In this document: positions 1-7,899 of the stretch, piece by piece
Layout of the letters: each line of letters opens with the position of its first letter
Position numbering within the stretch: the first letter of the stretch is position 1
Assembly (NCBI RefSeq): GCF_010093535.1
Contig: NW_022985168.1
Coordinates: 207,285 to 220,400 of the forward strand
Direction: 5' to 3'
Length of the DNA: 13,116 nt
DNA from: Lindgomyces ingoldianus
Taxonomy: Eukaryota; Ascomycota; Dothideomycetes; Pleosporales; Lindgomycetaceae
Translations under genes and position numbers: made by a program
The notes under the pieces: generated by a model
Told to the model about the DNA's origin: nothing
The model's input: the letters and a program-made list of their open reading frames with translations, nothing else
The model's database searches: none

Positions 1-16
1 ATAAATAAACACAATT

Positions 17-101
17 AATACAATCAATCAATCATCCCATACATCATATCCAAACCCATCATTCATCTCAGGAAGCCTAGAAACAGTGCTTCAATCTGAC
101 A
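17..101 (+). repeat. 85-bp direct repeat, copy A (island left flank)
   Basis: This stretch recurs almost unchanged at 11373-11456. Differences visible by eye are one small change in the ATCAATCAATCA/ATCAATCATCA run and one C/T difference (AAGCCTAG versus AAGCCCAG). Similarity stops abruptly on both sides of both copies. The sequence keeps ordinary CA and TG dinucleotides, so it has not been RIP-mutated, unlike the DNA it encloses. It reads as host flank or the edge of a larger inserted unit. It is much longer than the target duplications of known transposon families (2-10 bp). Confidence 0.9.
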
Positions 102-104
102 CTT

Positions 105-360
105 AGATGGCCTAGAAGGCCCCTGTATCAGCCCTAACCTTAACCTAGCCCTAACTCTGCCCTACCCCCTGCTGTACCTCTATTCCCTCATGTATTTAGT
201 CGCACCTTGCCCTGTAGCTAGCTTAGTAGTTTTCTAATATCCTTTTGTACAAGGCCTATAGGTGTTAATAGCATTCCTAGGTTCAGAGTCCCCACGCACT
301 CCTATATGCCTCTAAGTGGATTCCTACTGCTTTTAGACCCATTGTCTTGCCTGCGCTGTT
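105..360 (-). other. Unrecognised coding-like stretch, mildly mutated
   Basis: The stretch lies between the direct repeat and the broken end of the pogo transposase. On the minus strand one frame reads with only about ten stops, almost all TAG or TAA, and with coding-like composition (for example MGLKAVGIHLEAYRSAWG near 340-285, then ALYKRILENY). It happens to be in the same frame as the pogo transposase upstream, but I cannot match it to the normal C-terminus of pogo/Fot1 transposases. It may be a different element fused by deletion, or a divergent tail. Mutation is lighter here than to the right. Confidence 0.3.
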
Positions 361-363
361 ATA

Positions 364-1350
364 ATATGCCTTTTTTAAAAGAGTAAAACAACCTACATTA
401 AGTAGCTATAAAAAGTGTAATAAGTAAAAAAGCATATAAATAGTAATAATTTTATTATCTTTATAGTATTACTAAAAATAAAGTAAGTTATAGCTCTTAT
501 AGCTGTTAATAACTAGCAGACAGTAGCTGCTAACAGTACACTTCTTTATATGCGCGTTAAAGTGCTTTAACTAGTCTAGACTAAGCTAATTAGTAGTCTA
601 GCTGCACTTAGAGATTACAATAACTTAATCTTAAAGTAAATTTTTCTTTTTATACTAGTTTAAAAGGTAGTTGCTACCCTAAAAGATAATAAAGGGTAAA
701 ATAGCCTACCTTTTAGCATTAATGCCCTAGATGGCTGTTGTCTACTCCTAGTTGCCTAGCTAGACTGCTTTTAGCTGTCCTTATCTCTCTAAACCTGTAA
801 CAGCTGCTTTAGTAGATATCTAGCCTATTATAAACTTTATTTTGTTAAAGTTGTATGTGTTATTATTCTAAATGCTATACTTAGCTTTAATATTCTTTAT
901 AAAGTTAAACTAGCCTTAAATTACTATAAAACTTTTATAAAAAGCTCTTTTACAGTTATACTTGCGCTTAAACTTTACTTTAAGCTCTAAGTAACACTTA
1001 ATAAATGTATTAAGCTAGTTTATACTAATATAGCCTATATTACACTTAGCATGTAAAAAATTAGCTATATTAGCTATAGCTACTAGCTAGGGGGGAAATC
1101 CTTGCGCATCTAGCTTAAGTATATGCTAAATAATTACCTGCTTTTTATTATTATCTAGCTTTTATAAGTTAGCTATATAATTAGCTTAAGAAGGTTGTCT
1201 AGTGCGTTAGTTACTTATTATCTTTTAAAAGACCTTATAAATAGCTGCAGCGCGTTAGTTAAAAAGTGTTACATCTTATTTAAAAGCCTAAAGTGTAAGC
1301 TGCATCTAATGTTCCTTTAACACATTTAAGTAGTGTTATTAGAAATGCAT
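364..1350 (-). pseudogene. pogo/Fot1-type transposase, RIP-inactivated, C-terminally truncated
   Basis: From a plausible start ATG at 1350, one minus-strand frame runs about 329 codons with no frameshift but dozens of TAG/TAA stops. Recognisable pieces in order are a helix-turn-helix DNA-binding region (AIYKV..., 1245 on), HILKLDAQGFPP, YNFNK, a stretch ending WLKHFNAHIKKCTV, LLVINSY, FQQYYKDNKIITIYM (first residues restored over stops by analogy) and LLNVGCFTLLKKAY. These match the order of pogo-family transposases (CENP-B-like HTH then a DDD catalytic core). All three catalytic Asp positions now read Asn: codons at 846-844, 507-505 and 399-397. The second and third are 36 codons apart, right for this family. 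Normal proteins are around 500 residues, so the C-terminus is lost. Confidence 0.85.
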
Positions 1351-1431
1351 TAGTGTAGGAAAAGTAGTGTAGTAGGGTCTTAGCAAAAGTAAGCAACTTA
1401 GGTGTGTAAGCAACTCGCCTATGAAGTACGT
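1337..1431 (-). repeat. pogo-type terminal/subterminal sequence
   Basis: The outer 95 bp of the truncated pogo element match 7900-7994 (inverted) and 8905-8999 (direct) with few changes. It contains two copies of GTAAGCAAC, at 1389-1397 and 1406-1414, spaced 17 bp. Repeated motifs near transposon ends are typical transposase-binding sites; the binding role is inferred. The block has little RIP damage compared with the transposase gene next to it. Confidence 0.8.
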
Positions 1432-1433
1432 TA

Positions 1434-1870
1434 CTACATAGTCTAGTTTATTTTTCTTAGTGTATATAAAGATGTTGTCTAGGTATACTAGAATAAAGAT
1501 GTTTAGGTATAAGTTAAGTGCTGTGTTAATTACTCTCTAAAATGTTACAAAGGCGTTAGTAAGCCTAAATAGCATAATAAAAAGCTTATAAAAAGCCTAT
1601 AAAGTTTTAAAAGCTGTTATTTATTTATGTCCTTTTTTTATTTTTATTTTATTAAATCTATCTTTAACATTAAACTTTGTAAAGTGTGTGGTTCCTTTTA
1701 ACTAGTTTATAATGTTCTAGATAATAAGAAGAAGAAATTAGTCTTTTATAGTATTTTTATTAAGGGTTTAGTAGTCTTAGTAAACTCTAACTTTACTGTT
1801 CTTCTTTCTTACAAAGACTACAGCTAATGCTATAAAGCTTTTACTTTTTTAGATATAACCTCTTACTAGC
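1434..1870 (-). other. Reverse transcriptase domain (partial)
   Basis: This is the N-terminal and palm part of a Ty3/gypsy reverse transcriptase. It reads LVRGYI, then a VVFVRKKN block around 1815-1786, then MLFRLTNAFVTF (ancestrally the family's MPFGLTNAPATFQ motif) at 1575-1540, and YLDNIFIYTKK at 1485-1453. The catalytic YLDD box has become YLDN (Asn codon 1476-1474), which would abolish polymerase activity. This Asn codon follows a C, so it is not in the preferred RIP context. The domain ends two bases before the pogo element. Confidence 0.92.
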
Positions 1871-2349
1871 ATGCAATCTACATATTCTTGTAGTGCTTTT
1901 TTCTAAGCTGCTGTAAGAGGGCGCAGCTTATGTGTCTTTAGCTAGAGATTTAGTTTAAGGTTAATTATATAGTCCTAGAGTTAATGTAGAGGTAGTTCTT
2001 CTAGATCTTTAGAAGTTATAAACATGTCTTTATAGCTATAGTATTCCTTTAGAAGTTTCTTCTTAGGTTTTTCTGTAATTTAGTAAATTCCTACCTAGTC
2101 TAGGTCTTTTTCTTTCTTAAATTTCTTAAAGGAGATTTCCTTTAGTTCTTTCTTTATTATGCAGACAGCGCGTGCTTCTAGTTCTTAGTAGGGGAACTTT
2201 TAGGGTTTCTTTTCTTTTTAGGGGTAATTTAATCCTTGTTAGGTTTGTAAGTAAGTTAGAAGATTATCTTCCTAGCTTGCTATTTATGTTGTTTGTTTAG
2301 GCTTAGGTTTAGGTAGTATTAACATTGTTTACTAGTTAATACTAGGGTT

Positions 2350-2650
2350 ATGTTTATAAAGCTAGTTATATTCTAATATAACTTAGTATTTTCCTCTAAG
2401 TAGTAATATGCTAAATAATATCTAGTTATCTATGCCTTTAGCTTTTATAATTAATTCTTTAGTTTTAAGTTAGATTTTTTCTCTACTAAATTTAATTAAC
2501 AACATGTTAGCTAAGGATACTTAAAAGGGATTCTTTTTAATTTAGAAAGGAATCTTGTTTTAGTTAACCTAGGTAGAGTTAATTACTGTAAATGCGCATC
2601 TACTGTCTATTAGCGCAAAGCTTTTCTATTTACAACCTATGCATCTTAGG
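2350..2650 (-). other. Retroviral-type aspartic protease domain
   Basis: The motif FALIDSRCAFTVIN is read on the minus strand in the pol frame, with the active-site Asp codon at 2607-2605. Ty3/gypsy proteases have D-S/T-G here; the Gly codon has become AGA (Arg), a TG-to-TA change typical of RIP. Downstream sequence (KIPFQ...SLANM...IKFS, then ILEYNQLYKHNPSI) follows the usual gypsy protease pattern up to the protease-RT linker. Confidence 0.8.
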
Positions 2651-3539
2651 GTAATCTTAGCTGTTAGGCTTCTTTTAGGTTCTTATTTTACTGTAATTAG
2701 AACTTTTATATTATAGTAAACTTTATTATAGTTTATGCTAATGTTATCTTCTTTAGTGCTTAAAAGGTAATGTATTTATTTATCTGCTTAGTTAGCTATA
2801 ACCTTAAATTTTTAGTAGTCTTTTATTATGCAGTCTTCTACTAGGCAGTTAATGCTTTTTACCTTATAGTAGTATAAAAGTTAGTTGTTTTATTAGTTAG
2901 CTTTTTATTAAAAGTAATAAAAGGCGTAATTAGAAGTGTTTTTACATTTAGTCTAGAGTTTCTTTTTATAAGGTGGACCTGTGCTGCAAAGCTAATAGTT
3001 TAGTATTTTACACATTATAGCTAGTTCTGTTAGAATGTCTATAAATCTTTTACTTTTCTACGCGCTTATTAACTACTAGCTAGCTTAGTGCTTAGTTAGC
3101 TAGTGCTAGACGCAATATTTGTTTGTATAAAAGTACTAAGTGTAAGAGCATTATTTAAGATTAGTGCAGATAAGTATAGGTTATACCTAAGCCTATTAGG
3201 GATATTCTTTTGTCTAAATTATCTACAAGGGGTGATTCTTATATTTGCATTAGAAGGCGTTATGCCTTCTGCTTTTACATAGAATGTAGTATCTATAGAT
3301 TTGTTGCTGCTCTAGCTTTTTTCTTATTACTACTAGTGCTAAGAGTAGAGTATCTAGTTATTTATCTAACAAAGCTAGGGTTTATAGGGGCGTTTAATGC
3401 TAGTTAGAGCTTTTTCCTTTTACTAGTATTTTTTTTAAAGAATTTCTATTATTATTTTTTAATATGTTATAATAGACTATAGCAATTTTTTTTATAACTT
3501 TATAGGTGTTGTAGTTGTTATCTAGGGTTACTTTATAAA

Positions 3540-3590
3540 GCTCTATTCTATAGAGGTTATAATTATAGGGTCCTCTGCATTTCTAGCAGT
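3540..3590 (-). other. Decayed Gag zinc knuckle
   Basis: In the gag-pol frame the sequence reads GNC*KCRGPYNYNLYRIE, where * is an in-frame TAG. Two Cys of a CCHC knuckle survive (C-x2-C); the later His/Cys positions now read Tyr, which RIP produces from both CAT and TGT. It lies between the Gag core and the protease, where nucleocapsid knuckles belong. The exact spacing cannot be recovered, so the call is moderate. Confidence 0.6.
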
Positions 3591-4996
3591 TTCCCTGTTT
3601 AAACTATTGCTTAAGTTCTTTTAGTAAGATGCCTAGTTTATTTTATTTAAAAGAGTATTATTTTTCTTTTTTTTTATGTTTTTAATATAGTTAGCTACTT
3701 ATGTTAGGTTCTACTATCTTTTAAGAACTATAGCTTGTTTAATAGCCCTAGAGATACTGTCTCCCTTTTAGACCTCTACCTTCTAGTAGTCTACTAGATA
3801 GTTAGAGGATTTATAGTTAGCTCTACATCTCTAGTAGAGTTATTTATTAAGCCTGTTATTTATTTCTTTATATATTAAGCCTTTATTAATGTACATAGCT
3901 TTTATAGTTAACCTGCTATCTTTATTTTTTAGTTATTTAAAGTTTAGATATTTCTAACAGAAGTAGCCTACTTTTTTATAGTTAAGGCATGCCTTCTTTC
4001 TAAGCTATTTTTTATTCCTTATTTAGGGGTAGCCTTACACCTTTAAAGGGACTACTCTTTTTCTTAGAGAAACTATACGTATACTTAGCATAGCTAAGGT
4101 TTATAGGTTTACTATTAAACTGTAAGGTCTTTTTCTTCTTTTAAAACTAATTAGGTTTTAAAGTTGTTACACCTATTTTTTTTTCTCTATATTGCTTAGC
4201 ATGTTTTTTATTATAAGTAAGTGCTTTTTTAATGTAATTCTTAAAGCTCTTAGGCTTCTCTATATAAGTAAATTTATCTTTAATTATATCTAAAAGCTTA
4301 TTATAGAATATTTATTTTATTACTTTTTTATCTATTTATCTGCAGACAGCTAGCAGCTCCCTAAAGCAGGCTGTGTAGTGTTAGACAGAGCTCTTTCTTT
4401 ATTATAAAGAGTTTATTCTGTTAACTACTTATTTTTTTTTAATTAACTAGCCTATAGATTATAGTTAAGACTGCTTTAAAAAAGTTAAAGTTTTTAAAAA
4501 TCTTTTACATTTCTAGTAGTAAGAGTTTTTTATTTACTTAATAATTTATCTAATTATTAGCGTATAGTTAGAACTATATAGTAGGTAATCCTTTTAAGTG
4601 TAGGCTTATTTATAAAATTATTTCTTTATCTGTTTTAAAGGCACCTTTATTATATTATATATAGAGAGAGCATTTTATAAAAAAGAGTTTTAAGTTTTTA
4701 GTAGAGCTATTAAATGCTTTAGAGAGCGCTAGGTGTAAAGTCTTTTTTAACTTAACACTAGTTTATTCTTATATAATGTTTCTAAGGTTAGCTACTTCTA
4801 GCTAGAGGGCCTGTAGCTAGTAAATATTTAAAGGCCTTTATTATGCTTATTACTAGAGGTGTTGCTTAAGCTATTCTAACTTATTATAGAGATATAATAT
4901 CTGCTAATTTTACGCTTCTTTAGTTACTATAGGGGTCTAGCTAGTGCTAGCAGCTAAGGCGCCTGTTATGCTAATGTTTAAGGTAGTAGTAGCTAT

Positions 4997-5235
4997 ACTT
5001 TATAGGTAGTAGTAATTACTATTATAATTTTTACTTTAATAAAATAAGTTTTTTAGGAGCACTACAGCCTATTATGTTGTTAGAGAGGAAGGGGAAGAAC
5101 TTAGCTAGATTAGGTGTACAGTCTGTTAAGCAAAGTATAGGTAAGGCAGAGGTAGAGAAGGCAGGTTGTAGTTTAGCCTAGTAGCTGTATAGGGAGCTAG
5201 CAAACCTAATCTAAGAAGATAGGAAAGGAGGTATA
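4997..5235 (-). other. Gypsy LTR inner end and untranslated leader
   Basis: This non-coding stretch lies between the gag start (4996) and the Tc1-like insertion (5236). On the minus strand it should hold the last part of the 5' LTR, the primer binding site and the leader. A possible LTR end (CA on the minus strand) is at about 5186, but no clear TGG-type primer site follows, so the border is not fixed. It is polypurine-rich on the plus strand (for example GAGAGGAAGGGGAAG near 5084). Confidence 0.4.
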
Positions 5236-5237
5236 TA

Positions 5238-5302
5238 CAGTTCTAGGACAAAAGTCTGTGTACATGAACCGTGCGCGAACACCAAAACATCGCGTCGCGC
5301 AT
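5238..5302 (+). repeat. Left terminal inverted repeat of the Tc1-like element
   Basis: The outer 28 bp pair closely with the right end; an inner block (CACCAAA...TCGCG) is also shared in imperfect form. It contains CGCGTCGCG. CA and TG dinucleotides are abundant here, so this end has escaped the mutation that ruined the transposase gene. Confidence 0.88.
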
Positions 5303-5334
5303 CCAACCCCTCCCTAAACTACTACCCTACAACC

Positions 5335-6447
5335 ATGCCACGCTGTTCTTTTAGCTAGGAAATAAGCAGAAATTGCAGACAAGGGGGTAAATTAACCCTC
5401 TTAGCAAGGGCTAGTATTATTTTAAAGTATAAGGCAGAATGTACTTATTAAGAAATAATAGAGGAGTATAGCGTGTCACGTAGATGCGTGCACAACACAA
5501 TTTACAGATAGAAAACTCACTACACTACTTATTTACTACTAAGATCTGGCTAGCCACATGTGATTAATATTTATAAGAGTCGCCTCCTTTTTTGCTAGGT
5601 TTAAAAGACCCTAAAAATCTAGTATAATCGCCTTATAGAGGAAGCTTACCTTATGGACTGTGCACACCTACTATCTAAGCGTACTGTGTACTAAGCTTTT
5701 AAGAAATAAGGGTTAACAAACTACTGTTGCAATAAGAGACTAAAACTGCTAAAGGAGCACACCTAAATTAGGCGTTAATTTACTAGAATGTACTGCTACT
5801 TTAACTAGAAAAGAAGGACTGTTAAGTTCTCTAATAAGTGCTTAGTTAAAGTTAACTTAGAAGGTAATAAAAAGTAGTGTTTTTAATACCCTAAGAAGCG
5901 CTAGCAACAAGAGATAATTTAAGAAAAGAAGAAATTAAAACAACCTTCTTAGATAGTATAGGAGGCCATCTAGGTGACTAGTAACAGGAGGGTAGGGCAG
6001 AGTAAATTAGTGATTATGCTAAGGGACCTCTAGAGCAAGCGCGGGGGGTATTCTGCAAATTTGTACATGGAAACGCTTAAGAAAGGTCTCCTGCTAAACT
6101 ACCTACTAGGGCAGATCTTTATACAAGATAATGCGCTAATTTATAACGCCTAAGTAACTTAGATCTTTCTTAAAGAGCATAGAATTTAGACCCTAGAGTA
6201 GCCTCTGTATTTACTAGACCTTAATTCTATTAAGCACCTCTAGTAGGCTCTTAAAAAGATTGTACATAAGCTTTATTCTAAGTTTAATAAATTAGGTAAT
6301 TTAGAAGAGAATTAGGACTGTTTTTGTGCTGCTTTAAAGGAGGGGTAGCAGCTAATACCTAATTTACTAATTTGTACACTTATCTAGTTAATGCTAAGGA
6401 GGGTTAAGGCTGTACAACTTGCGCATGGCTAGCAGACTTAGTATTAA
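5335..6447 (+). pseudogene. Tc1-like transposase, RIP-inactivated
   Basis: ATG at 5335 to TAA at 6445-6447 gives 370 codons in one frame, full length for fungal Tc1-like transposases, with no frameshift. About 31 internal stops are present, roughly 22 TAG and 9 TAA, explained by CAG/TGG-to-TAG and CAA-to-TAA. The N-terminal part is an HTH region (EIIEEYSVSRRCVHNTIYR) followed by LLLRSG. The DDE core is FSNK (5827-5838), FIQDNA (6118-6135) and LDLNSIKHL (6214-6240). The first Asp is now Asn (5833) and the catalytic Glu is now Lys (6232-6234), while the middle Asp (6127-6129) survives; the 34-residue spacing to the third residue fits DD34E. It would be dead even without the stops. Confidence 0.93.
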
Positions 6448-6509
6448 ATATATTTTAATTATTCACATTAAAAAAAGTATGTAATTACATATAAAATTGA
6501 ATGCGCGTG

Positions 6510-6574
6510 GTTCTTTTTCGCGTCGCGATTTGGTGGGGAAAAAGTGATGTACACAGACTTTTGTCATGCGACTG
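6510..6574 (-). repeat. Right terminal inverted repeat of the Tc1-like element
   Basis: Read on the minus strand from 6574 it begins CAGT, five differing bases, then GACAAAAGTCTGTGTACAT, matching the left end. A CGCGTCGCG motif at about 6519-6527 (plus strand) mirrors the one in the left end. It is little mutated compared with the coding interior. Confidence 0.88.
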
Positions 6575-6576
6575 TA

Positions 6577-7023
6577 TAGTGCAAGATATATAAGGCGGTA
6601 ATGTTCTTTATTATAAAGGGTTTAATGCCTTTTAGTCTATTAAGTAAGTAAAGACTAAATAGTAATTATAGCCTTCTAACTATAGTTGTGATCTAAACTA
6701 TATACATAGGGTTTACATGCTGTGCATGCTTGCATGCTTGCTGTCTGCATAGCCTGCATAGCCTGCAAGCCTGCAAAGCTTGCTAACTTATTAGACAATG
6801 CATTCTGTTAGGCTTTTGTCTAAAAGCTAGAGCTATTTCTTATCTGTCCTGTCACGTGATTTGTTTAGCACAGGGTTAAGTATCTTCCATCTGACGTCGC
6901 CTAGGCTGTGTGGGGACAGCTAATTGGGTCACTACGGTCTGTCTGTTGGCCGTAACACCTATATACCCTGTGCCAAGCCCTTAGGGTACTCAGGGGTTAG
7001 ATAGCTGTAACATAACTGTGACA
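6577..7023 (-). repeat. Gypsy 5' LTR, outer part (minus orientation)
   Basis: The block lies upstream of the minus-strand gag-pol and on the far side of the Tc1-like insertion. On the minus strand it starts TGTCACAG at 7023, the usual TG start of gypsy LTRs, and has a TATA-like GGGTATATAGG near 6968-6958. The LTR would continue past the Tc1-like element to about 5186, giving roughly 500 bp without the insertion. No second LTR is in the window, so the ends could not be confirmed by comparison. The 6700-7023 part keeps many CA/TG dinucleotides. Confidence 0.55.
6716..6783 (+). repeat. Short minisatellite inside the LTR
   Basis: The region consists of clustered TGCATGCT units followed by tandem AGCCTGCATA/AGCCTGCAA-type units of about 9 bp. 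All units share a TGCA or CTGC core, and the array is rich in TG and CA in the middle of RIP-altered DNA. Confidence 0.75.
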
Positions 7024-7299
7024 AAGGAAGACTATTGCAAGGGCAGGAACGCGTTAAGAGCTAGAGCTAGAACGTGTTCTCTTAATTACAGCTAATAATT
7101 AACTAATTTCTAAATAACTAGTTTTAAATTTACATAAACTTTAAGTTTTTAAAAAAGAACTTTTACTAACTTAATTAAAGCTAAGAATTAGCTAGCTATT
7201 ATTTACTTTTTTAGCTATATTAGTGTGTTAGTAATTAGTTACATGCTATAGTTAAATGTTGTTATTATACATCTATTACCTGTCTAATACTACTTTGCT
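7024..7299. other. AT-rich stretch, nothing recognised
   Basis: The first 60 bases have ordinary composition (GCAAGGGCAGGAACGCG, then GAGCTAGAGCTAGAACG). After 7080 the sequence is strongly AT-rich with TAG/CTA motifs. I find no coding pattern, terminal repeat or RNA gene. Confidence 0.5.
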
Positions 7300-7347
7300 G
7301 TAAGGCTAGGATGGCGCTTACGTGTAAGGCTGAGATGGTGCTTACGT
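7300..7347 (+). repeat. 24-bp tandem duplication
   Basis: Two adjacent 24-bp units (7300-7323 and 7324-7347) read GTAAGGCT...GCTTACGT and differ at only a few bases. The second unit is the beginning of the LTR-like sequence that follows. Confidence 0.9.
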
Positions 7348-7440
7348 GCGACAGGTATATATACTATTCTGCACCTGAAAATCAACTGTTGGTTAATTAT
7401 TCGTACCTTTTAGTTGTATTAGCGGAGTGGTGCGGAGCCC
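7323..7440 (+). repeat. LTR-like sequence, inverted partner of 9926-10044
   Basis: Starts TGTAAGGCT, contains GGTATATATACTATTCTG and TTTTAGTTGTATTAGCG, and ends TGGTGCGGAGCCC. The reverse complement of 9926-10044 matches along the whole length. The closing TGGTGCGGAGCCC could be a tRNA-type primer binding site, which would make this a short LTR plus PBS. That is inference: the LTR does not end in the usual CA, and the downstream sequences of the two copies differ. Confidence 0.65.
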
Positions 7441-7502
7441 TGTCCTTACATTTGCTAAGCATTATGCTGTAACTATTCTTTAACCTAGACAACCTACTTT
7501 AA

Positions 7503-7897
7503 AGCGCTAACTATTACTGTTGCGTAAGAAGAGCACAGGGACCTAGTGTCGCGCACATGGGCCTGGTGTCGCGCCTGTGTTTCGGACAAGCAGCCTAAGA
7601 CACTTAGCGCCTAAGCTCTCTATAAGCCTCTTATAGTTAATAGACTTACTCTTTATTGCTCTCTAATTAGCAGTTGCGACAATTACTCTAAGCAAGCTTT
7701 GCTTTTACAGATTATTTATAAACTGTTGTAGTATTTTAAAGTCTATAGTAAGGCATTTTCCTAGGCTTTATCCTACTGCTATAAAGACTTATATGTTATA
7801 ATATATTTTATTATGTTCTAAGACTTCTTTCTTTATATATTCTATAAAGTTTAAATTTTTCAAGTTAGTTTATAATAACTTATTTTCTTACTTTAAT
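7503..7897 (-). pseudogene. Degenerate retroelement-like coding stretch, downstream part
   Basis: One minus-strand frame from 7897 to about 7500 has only a handful of TAG/TAA stops (LNFIEYIKKEVLEHNKIYYN; AVG*SLGKCLTIDFKILQQF; LGAKCLRLLVRNTGATPGP). I do not recognise the product. If the palindromic element is removed together with one TA, the frame joins without shift to the frame entering from 9190-9002. The last part extends into GC-richer DNA (7540-7640) that shows little mutation. Confidence 0.45.
7541..7580 (+). repeat. 20-bp tandem repeat
   Basis: ACCTAGTGTCGCGC at 7541-7554 and GCCTGGTGTCGCGC at 7561-7574 are spaced exactly 20 bp. CpG-rich, in a short island of normal composition. Confidence 0.75.
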
Positions 7898-7899
7898 TA

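Larger units (their letters stand above)
349..1431 (-). mobile_element. Truncated pogo/Fot1-type DNA transposon
   Basis: This is the remnant of a Tc1/mariner-superfamily element of the pogo/Fot1 branch, lying in minus orientation. Its 5' end is at 1431, ending ...GAAGTACGT and followed by TA (1432-1433), the expected target duplication. The same terminus occurs twice, inverted, in the palindromic element at 7900-8999, which fixes the boundary. The 3' half of the transposase and the opposite terminal repeat are missing: recognisable sequence stops near 365. It sits directly against the gypsy reverse transcriptase at 1434, so it landed in that gene. The gypsy sequence does not resume on the left, so the left part has been deleted or replaced. 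Confidence 0.8.
1434..4996 (-). pseudogene. gag-pol: Ty3/gypsy retrotransposon gag-pol, RIP-inactivated, cut inside RT
   Basis: A minus-strand gag-pol polyprotein relic. The initiator is ATA at 4996-4994, most likely a mutated ATG, followed by a Gag N-terminus (ATTTLNISITGALAAS). Gag core sequence follows to about 4150 (HYTACFRELLAVC; IEKPKSFKNYI), then a decayed zinc knuckle near 3579, an aspartic protease (ALIDSRC, 2616-2596) and the first half of reverse transcriptase (1870-1434). The frame has dozens of TAG/TAA stops. The only frameshift I found is near 4390-4410; after that, Gag, protease and RT share one frame, so Gag and Pol were a single ORF. The rest of RT, RNase H and integrase are absent because the pogo element starts at 1431. 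Base changes are C-to-T/G-to-A, as expected from RIP. Confidence 0.9.
5238..6574 (+). mobile_element. Complete Tc1-like DNA transposon in a gypsy LTR
   Basis: The element is 1337 bp, bounded by inverted repeats and flanked by TA (5236-5237 and 6575-6576; TATA is also present on both sides). Both ends begin CAGT, as is common in the Tc1 family, then diverge for five bases, then share GACAAAAGTCTGTGTACAT. A single 370-codon transposase frame fills the interior. The insertion splits what appears to be the LTR of the minus-strand gypsy element, so it is younger than that element. Confidence 0.92.

Noticed and set aside
131..167. Telomere-like CCCTAAC motifs (two exact CCCTAA units plus variants)
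   Set aside because: The units are not tandem at a fixed 6-bp period and lie in a coding-like frame on the minus strand. Two matches in TA/CC-rich DNA are weak evidence for an interstitial telomere.
3210..3407. Open frame of 65 codons on the plus strand
   Set aside because: It lies antisense within the gypsy gag-pol relic, is hydrophobic by composition, and has no recognisable domain.
5335..6447. Reading the many TAG codons as a reassigned genetic code
   Set aside because: TAA codons are affected too, catalytic residues are also changed by TG-to-TA, and the NLR tail uses a normal frame; RIP explains all of this.
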